Source of the DNA: Lautropia sp.
GTDB lineage: Bacteria > Pseudomonadota > Gammaproteobacteria > Burkholderiales > Burkholderiaceae_E
Assembly (NCBI GenBank): GCA_013813615.1
Contig: JACCRJ010000614.1
Location: 1 to 5,243, forward strand
Direction of reading: 5' to 3'
DNA length: 5,243 nt
The position numbers and the translations under genes are program-made. A model generated the notes under the pieces. That model was not told the origin of the DNA. It was given only the letters and a program-made list of their open reading frames with translations, and did not search any database. Of this stretch, positions 1 through 5,243 are shown piece after piece. Positions within the stretch are counted from its first letter, which is position 1, and every line of letters begins with the position of its first letter.

Positions 1-1
1 G

Positions 2-187
2 CCCGACGGCGATCCGACCAAGATGAACTTCGACAGCGGCGGCAGCAAGGCTGTGAAGGCGTGGAAGGACATCTGGGGCTGCGGACAGGGCATCGGCGCG
101 ATCGACGACGTACCGGCCGCGGCACAACGAGTCGCCCGCCTGGCGGCAGAGTACCGCGCGGCGAAGCAGGCGCTGCTGGCGGCATAG
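2..187 (+). CDS. Nitronate monooxygenase-like FMN protein, C-terminal 61 residues (5' end outside window)
   Basis: An open frame runs in from the left edge and ends at TAG 185-187. The 61 visible residues include GDPTKMNFDSGG, then KAWKDIWGCGQGIGAIDDVP, then an amphipathic end containing VARLAAEYRAAKQALLAA. The KAWKDIW...GQGIG...DDVP pattern followed by a final helix is, from memory, the typical C-terminus of the 2-nitropropane dioxygenase / nitronate monooxygenase family. These are TIM-barrel FMN enzymes that oxidise alkyl nitronates such as propionate-3-nitronate. The FMN-binding barrel and the catalytic His lie outside the window, so activity cannot be judged. The family usually has W-S-A-G-Q-G where this protein has W-G-C-G-Q-G, a mild substitution. 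The gene converges on the mutarotase, 47 bases away. Related enoyl-ACP reductase II (FabK-like) proteins are the main alternative. Confidence 0.8.
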   Translation, partial: PDGDPTKMNFDSGGSKAVKAWKDIWGCGQGIGAIDDVPAAAQRVARLAAEYRAAKQALLAA

Positions 188-204
188 GCGGCGCAGCTTG
201 AGTA

Positions 205-223
205 GACACGCCACTGACGTGTC
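205..223. terminator. Short hairpin between convergent genes, possible weak bidirectional terminator
   Basis: GACACG (205-210) and CGTGTC (218-223) form a perfect 6-bp stem around the 7-base loop CCACTGA. It lies in the 47-base gap between the stop of the nitronate monooxygenase-like gene (187) and the stop of the minus-strand mutarotase (235). The position suits a shared terminator. However, there is no T-run on either strand and the stem is short, so an intrinsic terminator is only weakly supported. Confidence 0.3.
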
Positions 224-234
224 CACGGCTGTCC

Positions 235-1104
235 TCACCGGGCAGTCAGCGTCTGGCGCCCTAGCCAGGAGCGCCCGGCGTCGAGCCTGACCGGCTGGTC
301 GATGGTCGCCGCCTCGATGCACAGCATTCGCCGGTAGCCGTCGTCCGGCATGTCCGGCAGCGTGGCGCTAAGGTCGGCCCACGGGTTCCACACCACCACG
401 TCCCGGAACCCTTCCATCGCCACCTCCAGCACGCCGTCCGGCGCAAGAAGCGACAGCGGTCCCGGCACCTCGTAGTAGATCCGGTCGGTCTCGCCCTGGA
501 AGGTCAAGTCGGCGTCGGCGTCGGCACCGACGCTGCCGGCGTTGCCGACGTTGCCGACGGTGTCGAGACAGCGCACGCCTTGCAGCCCGCGCACGCTCGC
601 CTGCGCGATGTCCGCGACCCGCAGGTACGTATGCAGGGCCGCAGTGAACGCCAGGGCGCTCGCGCCGGTGTTTGCGACGCGCAGCGCGAGATCCAGGCAA
701 TGCGCGCCGAGACTCACCGTCAACGACAGGGAGAACGGATGCGGCCACATCGCGCGAGTATCGGCATCGTCCAGGAGCATCAGTTCGACGGAGGCGGTGT
801 CGGCCGAGCCTGCGGTCACCCCGTCCTCCTTTACCTGCCATCGGCGGGTCCGGGCAAAACCATGGCGGGGCAGGCTGAAGTCGGGGCCCCGCTGGTTGAA
901 CTGGGGAAAAATCACCGGCACCCCGCCGCGGACCGCATGGCCGTTGCCGTACGCGCTGCGCTCCGACAGGTAGAGCCGCTCATCGCCGCCGGCGGGGATC
1001 CAGCTGACGACGTGTGCGCCATGCAGCAGCACCGTCGCCCGGTCGCCGGCGGAGGTCAACAGGTTGACGGCCGGCTGGCCGTGGAAGTCGTCGTTTCGGT
1101 TCAA
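235..1104 (-). CDS. D-hexose-6-phosphate mutarotase (aldose 1-epimerase family, YeaD-like)
   Basis: The protein belongs to the galactose-mutarotase-like fold, in the subgroup that interconverts alpha and beta anomers of hexose 6-phosphates in the cytoplasm, feeding glycolysis and the pentose phosphate route. Numbered from a TTG start at 1104 (289 aa, close to the roughly 290 aa usual for YeaD), it shows LLHGAHVVSW early, RGGVPVIFPQF with the conserved Arg and Phe, RHGFAR (His81), ALHTYLRV (His158, the expected catalytic acid), VVWNPW, and CIEAA (Glu264, the expected catalytic base). The stop is TGA at 235-237. TTG 1104 is chosen because GAGG lies 7 bases upstream and the family normally starts just before an FHGQPAV-like segment. 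An ATG at 1149 (304 aa, giving MHHHRYHSF) has only a weak GAG, and a TTG at 1203 would run closer still to the divergent gene. A low-complexity loop (residues about 183-199) is unusual. The gene stands alone and is divergent from the flavoprotein operon. Confidence 0.9.
   Translation of the reverse strand: MNRNDDFHGQPAVNLLTSAGDRATVLLHGAHVVSWIPAGGDERLYLSERSAYGNGHAVRGGVPVIFPQFNQRGPDFSLPRHGFARTRRWQVKEDGVTAGSADTASVELMLLDDADTRAMWPHPFSLSLTVSLGAHCLDLALRVANTGASALAFTAALHTYLRVADIAQASVRGLQGVRCLDTVGNVGNAGSVGADADADLTFQGETDRIYYEVPGPLSLLAPDGVLEVAMEGFRDVVVWNPWADLSATLPDMPDDGYRRMLCIEAATIDQPVRLDAGRSWLGRQTLTAR
509..558 (-). repeat. In-frame tandem short repeats inside the mutarotase
   Basis: Read on the coding (minus) strand, four 9-base units follow one another: GTCGGCAAC twice, then GCCGGCAGC and GTCGGTGCC. 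Next come GACGCC, GACGCC and GAC. They encode VGN-VGN-AGS-VGA followed by DADAD, a Gly/Asn/Asp-rich loop between the GLQGVRCLDT strand and the LTFQGETDRIYY segment. The first two units are identical at the base level, which suggests recent slippage duplication rather than a selected amino-acid pattern alone. Confidence 0.7.
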
Positions 1105-1215
1105 GTCGCCGCCTCGCTGTCGGAAGGAATGGTAGCGATGATGATGCATACTAATCTCGTCAATAGCCGCGCGACCGGCCCGGTCTGCAGGCAGGCTCGT
1201 CAAGACGATCGATCG
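1105..1215. promoter_or_regulatory. Divergent intergenic region between mutarotase and flavoprotein genes
   Basis: About 110 bases separate the preferred starts of the two divergent genes, so promoters for both must lie here or within the gene starts. I find no convincing sigma70 promoter. On the minus strand TTGACG (1163-1158) is a good -35 but has no good -10 at the right spacing. On the plus strand CATACT (1147-1152) is a poor -10. GGAAGGA at 1122-1128 is a strong Shine-Dalgarno-like stretch in front of a cluster of in-frame ATGs (1138, 1141, 1144), which leaves an earlier flavoprotein start possible. The run CGATCGATCG abuts the ATG at 1216. Confidence 0.4.
1173..1185. repeat. Perfect 6-1-6 inverted repeat, possible operator
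   Basis: GACCGG, one central C, then CCGGTC form a perfect inverted repeat about 30 bases upstream of the flavoprotein ATG, inside the divergent intergenic region. The placement suits a binding site for a dimeric repressor controlling the operon. Such GC-rich palindromes occur by chance in this kind of DNA, and no regulator gene is visible in the window. Confidence 0.25.
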
Positions 1216-2703
1216 ATGACTTCCTCCCTTTCTTCAGGTCCGTCCGAGCCAGGCCTGTCGAATCCGCTGTCGCCCGGCCTGACCGCACTCGAGGCGAGAC
1301 TGCGCCAGGACCTGTCGTGGCTGGAACTGCCCGCCCGGCCATGGATGCCGCAGCGGGCGCACGACGGAGAGCCGGTGCTCGACGTGGCGATTGCGGGCGG
1401 CGGGATGGCGGGGCTTGCGGCGTGCGCGGCGTTGAAGCTCATCGGCATCCGCGCGACGATCTTCGACCGCGCGCCGGCCGGCTACGAGGGCCCGTGGGCG
1501 ACGACCGCGCGGATGGAGACGCTGCGCTCGCCCAAACAGCTGACGGGCCCGTCGCTGGATCTGCCGGCGCTCACCTTCCGCGCCTGGTTCGAGGCGCAGT
1601 TCGGCGTCGCTGCCTGGGATGCGCTCGACAAGATCCCGCGCCTGCAATGGATGGAGTACCTGCGCTGGTACCGGCGCGTGCTGGAACTCGATCTGCGCAG
1701 CCGCCACGACGTGCTGGCGGTGCTGCCGCGAGCCGACGGACTGGTGGGGCTCGACGTGGAATCGCCCGACGGCCGCAGCCGGCTGCTCGCGCGGCGACTG
1801 GTTCTCGCAACCGGCCGCGACGGGCTGGGCGGACCATCGGTGCCGGACTTCCTGCGCCGCCTGCCGCGGGAGCGATGGGCCCATTCATCGGACGAGATGG
1901 ACTATGACGAACTGGCCGGAAAGCGGGTGGCGGTGATCGGTGCCGGCTCATCGGCGATGGACAGCGCCGCCACTGCGCTGGAAGCAGGCGCCGCGCAGGT
2001 CGACCTGCTGATACGCCGCCCGGACATTCCCCGCGTCAACAAGAGCAAGGGCGCGAACAACCCGGGGATGACCTTCGGCCATGTGAATCTGCCGGATGAG
2101 TGGAAGTGGCGGTTCCGGCACTACATCAACGTGGAGCAGGTGCCACCGCCGCGCGGCAGCACGCTGCGGGTCTCGCGGTTTCCGAACGCCCGCTTCAACC
2201 TGGGCTGCGCGGTGCTGGATGCGAAGGCCGCGGGCGGTGAACTGCAGATCGTGACTACCCGCGGCAGGTTCGACGTGGACTTCCTGATTGCGTCGACCGG
2301 CTTTGGCGTCGACTGGCAGGCGCGCCCGGAGTTCGCTGCCTTCGCGCCGCACGTCCGCGTCTGGGCAGACCGCTACCGTGCCCGCCCGAGCGAGAAAGAC
2401 CATGAGCTTGCGGATTCGCCGGACCTCGGCGCGGCCTTCGAGCTGCAGGAGAAGGTGCACGGCGATTGCCCCGGTCTCTGGCGCATCCACTGCTTCTGCC
2501 ATCCTGCCACGCTGAGCCACGGGCCGATCTCGGGCGACATCCCCGCGATCAGCGACGGCGCAAACCGCCTCGCACAGGGCATCGCAGGCCTCTTCTACGT
2601 GGAAGACATCGAATACCACTATGCCCATCTGCAGGCCTACGCGGAGCCGGAGCTGTTCGGCGACGAATGGCTGCCGGCCGAACCGCCCCGGAGCGCTGCA
2701 TGA
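1216..2703 (+). CDS. FAD/NAD(P)-binding flavoprotein monooxygenase-like protein
   Basis: This 495-residue protein has the two-dinucleotide-domain layout of FMO/Baeyer-Villiger-type class B flavin monooxygenases. The FAD Rossmann motif GGGMAG lies at 61-66, a VLATG motif at 197-200, a second Rossmann motif IGAGSSA (GxGxxA, 241-247) for NAD(P)H, Arg pair 267-268 that could hold the NADPH 2'-phosphate, and IASTGFG at 358-364, matching the late ATGY-like motif. An RMETLRSPKQLTGPSL stretch (99-114) follows the FAD domain. Such enzymes use NADPH and O2 to form a C4a-(hydro)peroxyflavin that oxygenates small substrates, and no membrane segment or signal peptide is seen. The usual FxGxxxH fingerprint is not intact: only a WAHSS His (223) is present in the equivalent place. 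ATG 1216 is chosen because it avoids antisense overlap with the mutarotase and gives a normal N-terminus. It lacks a good RBS, and ATG 1138 behind GGAAGGA would add 26 residues. The gene is translationally coupled to the next one. The substrate is unknown. Confidence 0.85.
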   Translation: MTSSLSSGPSEPGLSNPLSPGLTALEARLRQDLSWLELPARPWMPQRAHDGEPVLDVAIAGGGMAGLAACAALKLIGIRATIFDRAPAGYEGPWATTARMETLRSPKQLTGPSLDLPALTFRAWFEAQFGVAAWDALDKIPRLQWMEYLRWYRRVLELDLRSRHDVLAVLPRADGLVGLDVESPDGRSRLLARRLVLATGRDGLGGPSVPDFLRRLPRERWAHSSDEMDYDELAGKRVAVIGAGSSAMDSAATALEAGAAQVDLLIRRPDIPRVNKSKGANNPGMTFGHVNLPDEWKWRFRHYINVEQVPPPRGSTLRVSRFPNARFNLGCAVLDAKAAGGELQIVTTRGRFDVDFLIASTGFGVDWQARPEFAAFAPHVRVWADRYRARPSEKDHELADSPDLGAAFELQEKVHGDCPGLWRIHCFCHPATLSHGPISGDIPAISDGANRLAQGIAGLFYVEDIEYHYAHLQAYAEPELFGDEWLPAEPPRSAA

Positions 2704-3878
2704 ACGGACCGTTGTCAACCGCGGCAGACGACCTCGTCGACCGGATCGTCGGCCTGGCGGAAGGCAGCGTCCTGCATGCGCTGCGCCACCAGCGCGACAA
2801 GGTCGCCGCTGCCACCCAGGGCAGCTACGAAGCGCTGTTCCACCCCGGCCTGCCGGGGCTGCCCCTCGTCGAGCGCCTGCTGGTCGCGCTCCATGCCAGC
2901 CTGCTCACCTCCGCGCCGGTGCTCGCCGCTCATTACCGCGAGCGGCTGGCGGCTGCAGAGGCCGACCCCGCTCTCGTGAAGCGGGTGGAGGGCCTCGGCG
3001 CGCCGGCCGCCGCCGCGACGGCGGGGGATCGGTTGCAGGCCATGCTGTCCTTCACCCGCATGCTGATCGAAAGGCCGGTGGCTGCCGACCGCGCCGCCCT
3101 GCAGTCGCTGACTGCTGCCGGCATGCCGACGCCGGCGGTGGTCGCACTGGCACAACTGATCGCGTTCATGTCCTACCAGGTGCGCCTGGTGGCGAGCCTG
3201 CACGCGATGAAGCAGGCACACCGGGAGGGTCGGGCGGACGCCCCACCCGCGGCCTCGCCGGCTCCACCCTCCCCCGCGACCGACGTCGGGGACTCGATCA
3301 TCCGCTCCCACGGCTTCACCAACGAATCGCTCGACTGGGAGGCGTGGCTGGATGTCGTGAAGCTCGAAGACGCGACGCCGGAGCAGATCCAGGTCCTGGA
3401 GGAGAGCCATCCGAAGGCGAAGGTGTCCGACTACTACCGCCTGCTCGTGCACCAGCCGGAGATCCTCCGGCAGCGGTCCAGCGCCTTCAACGCCATCATG
3501 TACGCGCCGCGCGGGCTGTCGCGAGCCGAGCGCGAACTGGGCGCGACCGTCACGTCCCGGATCAACGGCTGCGTGTACTGCACCGCCGTGCACGCGCAGC
3601 GCTTCGAGCAGATGGCCCGGCGCAACGACGTGATCCGGCAGGTGTTCGATGCGCCACGCCTGGCGGGAACCAGCAAGCGCGAGCAGGCGATCGTGCAGTT
3701 CTCCATCGCCCTCACGCAGCGGCCAGGCGCAATCGGCGCGGCCGATATCCATGCGCTGGAAGCGGTCGGTCTCGAGCCGCTGGAGATCCTGGACCTGGCC
3801 CACTCGGTCGCGATCTTCGCGTGGGCAAACCGGCTGATGCTCAACCTCGGCGGGCCGGTGGCGGCGACGGCTACCTGA
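2700..3878 (+). CDS. Two-domain CMD/AhpD-family protein (Avi_7170-like N-half, alkylhydroperoxidase Avi_7169-like C-half)
   Basis: This 392-residue protein has two carboxymuconolactone decarboxylase/AhpD-fold halves. The N-half (about 8-172) resembles the CMD Avi_7170 family (DLVDRIVGLAEGS..., then LVERLLVALHASLL) and contains no cysteine. A Pro/Ala-rich linker spans about 178-194. The C-half (about 200-386) resembles the alkylhydroperoxidase Avi_7169 family, with GFTNESLDW, YYRLLVHQPEIL, RAERELGATVTSRINGCVYCTAVHAQRF and FAWANRLMLNLG. Glu279, Cys291, Cys294 and His298 reproduce the E-x11-C-x2-C-x3-H spacing of AhpD peroxidase active sites, so a thiol-dependent reductase or peroxidase role is plausible. 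Cys291 and Cys294 are the only cysteines in the protein. The ATG at 2700 overlaps the upstream TGA as ATGA, so it is probably translated by reinitiation after the flavoprotein. Family names are from memory. The physiological substrate (peroxide, quinone or other) is unknown. Confidence 0.85.
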   Translation: MNGPLSTAADDLVDRIVGLAEGSVLHALRHQRDKVAAATQGSYEALFHPGLPGLPLVERLLVALHASLLTSAPVLAAHYRERLAAAEADPALVKRVEGLGAPAAAATAGDRLQAMLSFTRMLIERPVAADRAALQSLTAAGMPTPAVVALAQLIAFMSYQVRLVASLHAMKQAHREGRADAPPAASPAPPSPATDVGDSIIRSHGFTNESLDWEAWLDVVKLEDATPEQIQVLEESHPKAKVSDYYRLLVHQPEILRQRSSAFNAIMYAPRGLSRAERELGATVTSRINGCVYCTAVHAQRFEQMARRNDVIRQVFDAPRLAGTSKREQAIVQFSIALTQRPGAIGAADIHALEAVGLEPLEILDLAHSVAIFAWANRLMLNLGGPVAATAT

Positions 3879-3885
3879 GCTGACC

Positions 3886-5115
3886 CTACCTGCGCACGCC
3901 CATGACCCAGGCAGCGGCAACACCGGCCACCACGCCCCAGAAGGCGGCGCCGATCGAGAATAAGGTGATGCCGGACAGCGCCACCAGGAATGTGACGAGG
4001 GCCGGTTCGCGCCAGCGCTCGTCGGCAGTGGCGGCGGCGAGCCCGTTGCCGATGGTGCCAAGCAGCGCAAGCCCGGCAACCGCCATCACCAGCTCGCGCG
4101 GCAGCGCCGCGAACAGAAGCGCGACGCTGGCGCCGAGCAGTCCCATCACCAGGTAGAAGCCGCCGGCGGCAATCGACGCCCGGTAGCGCCGCGTCGGATC
4201 CTCGAGCGCCTGCGGGCCGCAGCAGATGGCCGCGGTGATCGCCGCGAGGTTCAGCGCGAAGGCGCCGAAGGGCGCGAGCAGCATCGTCGCTGCGCCGGTC
4301 CAGGCGACGATCTTCGAGACCGGCGGGTCATAACCGCAGGCCTTGAGGACGGCCACGCCCGGCACGTTCTGCGAGGCCATGGTCACCACGAAAAGCGGCA
4401 GCCCTACACCGATCAGCACCGGCAGCGAGAAAGTCGGCATCACGAATTCCGGCCGGGCGAGCGTGAAGGCCATCGTGCCCGGCTCGATCAGCCCCTGCAG
4501 CGCGGCGACGCCTACGCCGACCGCCAGCACCAGGATTACCGCATAGCGCGGCAGCCATCGCCGGCCGGCGAGATACGTCCCGGCCATCGCCAGGACCAGT
4601 CCCGGCTCGCTGCCGACCGCTGCGACCGCATCGATGCCGAACCTTGCCAGGACGCCCGCGAGCAGCGCGGCCGCGAGCGCCCCCGGGATCCGGTTGATGA
4701 TCCGCTCGAACCAGCCGGTGGCGCCGGCTATCAGGATCAGCAGACCGCAGAACACGAAGGCGCCGATCGCGTCCGACAACGGCACCCCGACCAGGCTGGT
4801 CGCCAGGAGCGCCGCCCCGGGGGTCGACCAGGCGGTGACGATCGGCATCCGGTAGAACCAGGACAAACCGATGCAGGTCGCCGCCATGCCGATGCCGAGC
4901 GCCATGATCCAGGAGCCGATCTGAGCGGGCGTCGCGCCGGCTGCGGCAGCCGCCTGAAAGACGATCGCCGCGGAACTGGTGAAGCCGACCAGGACCGCAA
5001 TGAAGCCGGCCGCCAGTGGCGGCAGCCATGACCGGGCGAATCCGCCGGCCGATGCCGGCGCCGCGGTTACCGTCGGGCTGCCGCTGGAATGCGAAATGCC
5101 GTTGTCTGGATCCAT
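3886..5115 (-). CDS. benE: BenE-family benzoate/H+ symporter
   Basis: This is a 409-residue hydrophobic inner-membrane protein with about 12 likely transmembrane segments, close to the roughly 400 aa usual for BenE. The family imports benzoate with protons. Diagnostic stretches are WSTPGAAL (96-103), VVTMASQNVPGVAVL (243-257) and APFGAFALNLAAITAAIC (281-298), followed by a cytoplasmic-looking GPQALEDPTRRY loop (300-311). Family members I recall usually read GPEAHxDPxRRY here, so Glu-to-Gln and His-to-Leu changes may be present. The N-terminus (1-28) is a polar, Ser/Ala-rich tail before the first helix. ATG 5113-5115 has AGGTG about 5 bases upstream, which supports the start. No benABCD or catechol pathway genes are in view, so the transported aromatic acid is uncertain and the symbol denotes the family. 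The gene is convergent with the AhpD-like gene, stop to stop, with a 7-base gap. Confidence 0.9.
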   Translation of the reverse strand: MDPDNGISHSSGSPTVTAAPASAGGFARSWLPPLAAGFIAVLVGFTSSAAIVFQAAAAAGATPAQIGSWIMALGIGMAATCIGLSWFYRMPIVTAWSTPGAALLATSLVGVPLSDAIGAFVFCGLLILIAGATGWFERIINRIPGALAAALLAGVLARFGIDAVAAVGSEPGLVLAMAGTYLAGRRWLPRYAVILVLAVGVGVAALQGLIEPGTMAFTLARPEFVMPTFSLPVLIGVGLPLFVVTMASQNVPGVAVLKACGYDPPVSKIVAWTGAATMLLAPFGAFALNLAAITAAICCGPQALEDPTRRYRASIAAGGFYLVMGLLGASVALLFAALPRELVMAVAGLALLGTIGNGLAAATADERWREPALVTFLVALSGITLFSIGAAFWGVVAGVAAAWVMGVRR

Positions 5116-5147
5116 CGGTCACCTGCGACGCGAACCGGCGGATTATG
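5116..5147 (-). promoter_or_regulatory. Ribosome binding site and possible -10 element of the BenE gene
   Basis: On the minus strand, CATAAT (5147-5142) matches the sigma70 -10 consensus at five of six positions and lies about 27 bases upstream of the ATG, which would give a 5' leader of about 20 bases. AGGTGA (5124-5119) sits at Shine-Dalgarno distance. No good -35 hexamer is seen at 16-18 bases, so the promoter may need an activator or may not be real. The RBS is the firmer part. Confidence 0.4.
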
Positions 5148-5243
5148 AAGCAGCACGCCCAGGAGCCTGTCGGGGGTGGGCAAGGGGGCGCGTTCGCCTT
5201 TTGCAGGTTGCCGCCCAACGGGGACCAGCCAGCCGTTCAGGCG
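5148..5243. other. Right-edge noncoding stretch with a small hairpin
   Basis: I see no supportable gene in these 96 bases. The notable element is GGCG-CGTT-CGCC (5187-5198) followed on the plus strand by TTTT (5199-5202). The stem can be extended only by G-T wobble pairs. In plus orientation it looks like a weak intrinsic terminator, but no plus-strand gene precedes it in the window. A G-rich run (5172-5188) lies beside it. Confidence 0.3.

Noticed and set aside
1135..1163. Minus-strand sigma70 promoter using TTGACG (1163-1158)
   Set aside because: No hexamer resembling TATAAT occurs at 16-18 bases downstream; the candidates CATCGC and ATCGCT match poorly.
580..1215. Plus-strand extension of the flavoprotein reading frame, open in phase from 580, which would give a 707-aa protein
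   Set aside because: The first 200 or so codons lie antisense to the well-conserved mutarotase and show no recognisable domain. The open frame is a by-product of high GC, and the protein family begins near the ATG at 1216.
1206..1217. CGATCGATCG palindrome at the flavoprotein start codon as a regulatory site
   Set aside because: It is a simple GATC/CGAT tandem with no extended symmetry beyond the core, common in GC-rich DNA and overlapping the translation start.
2621..3883. Plus-strand open frame (420 codons) shifted relative to the AhpD-like gene
   Set aside because: The translation is Arg/Pro/Gly-rich with no motif, while the other frame gives a clear CMD/AhpD protein with an intact active site.
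2715..4079. Long minus-strand open frame (454 codons) over the AhpD-like gene
   Set aside because: It spans the antisense of one real gene and the out-of-frame 3' end of benE, with Arg/Ala/Gly-rich low-complexity translation and no domain. It is a GC-rich shadow frame.
5172..5188. G-rich stretch that could be a G-quadruplex
   Set aside because: Only three G-runs of three or more lie close together, so it does not meet the usual four-run pattern.
4328..5218. Minus-strand open frame (296 codons) overlapping benE in another phase
   Set aside because: Arg/Gly/Asp-rich shadow. The benE frame encodes a coherent polytopic membrane protein with family motifs.

Overview
The window is GC-rich DNA with strong G/C preference at third codon positions and tight gene packing. 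Together with the protein families present, this suggests a Proteobacterium, most likely a betaproteobacterium of the Burkholderiales or Rhodocyclales type. That placement is inference from remembered family resemblance, not from a marker gene. I see no tRNA, rRNA, CRISPR array, insertion sequence, prophage gene or integration scar.

Layout from left to right: (1) the last 61 codons of a plus-strand nitronate monooxygenase-like flavoprotein (2-187); (2) a 47-base gap with a short hairpin between convergent genes; (3) a minus-strand D-hexose-6-phosphate mutarotase / aldose-1-epimerase family protein (235 to about 1104); (4) a divergent intergenic region of about 110 bases with a 6-1-6 inverted repeat; (5) a plus-strand FAD/NAD(P)-dependent monooxygenase-like flavoprotein (1216-2703); (6) a plus-strand two-domain carboxymuconolactone decarboxylase/AhpD-type protein (2700-3878) whose ATG overlaps the preceding stop as ATGA; (7) a minus-strand BenE-family benzoate/H+ symporter (3886-5115), convergent with gene 6 and only 7 bases from it; (8) 128 bases upstream of benE with a plausible -10 element.

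Only genes 5 and 6 look like an operon. A flavin monooxygenase-like enzyme is translationally coupled to an AhpD-fold protein that keeps the full Glu/Cys-x-x-Cys/His active-site pattern in its second domain. A reasonable inference is oxidation of a small organic compound or xenobiotic, with the AhpD-like partner handling a peroxide or a downstream intermediate. The substrate cannot be read from the sequence. The flanking mutarotase, benzoate transporter and nitronate monooxygenase are separate transcription units. The window is mostly ordinary metabolic accessory sequence, and its most interesting item is the coupled flavoprotein and fused CMD pair.
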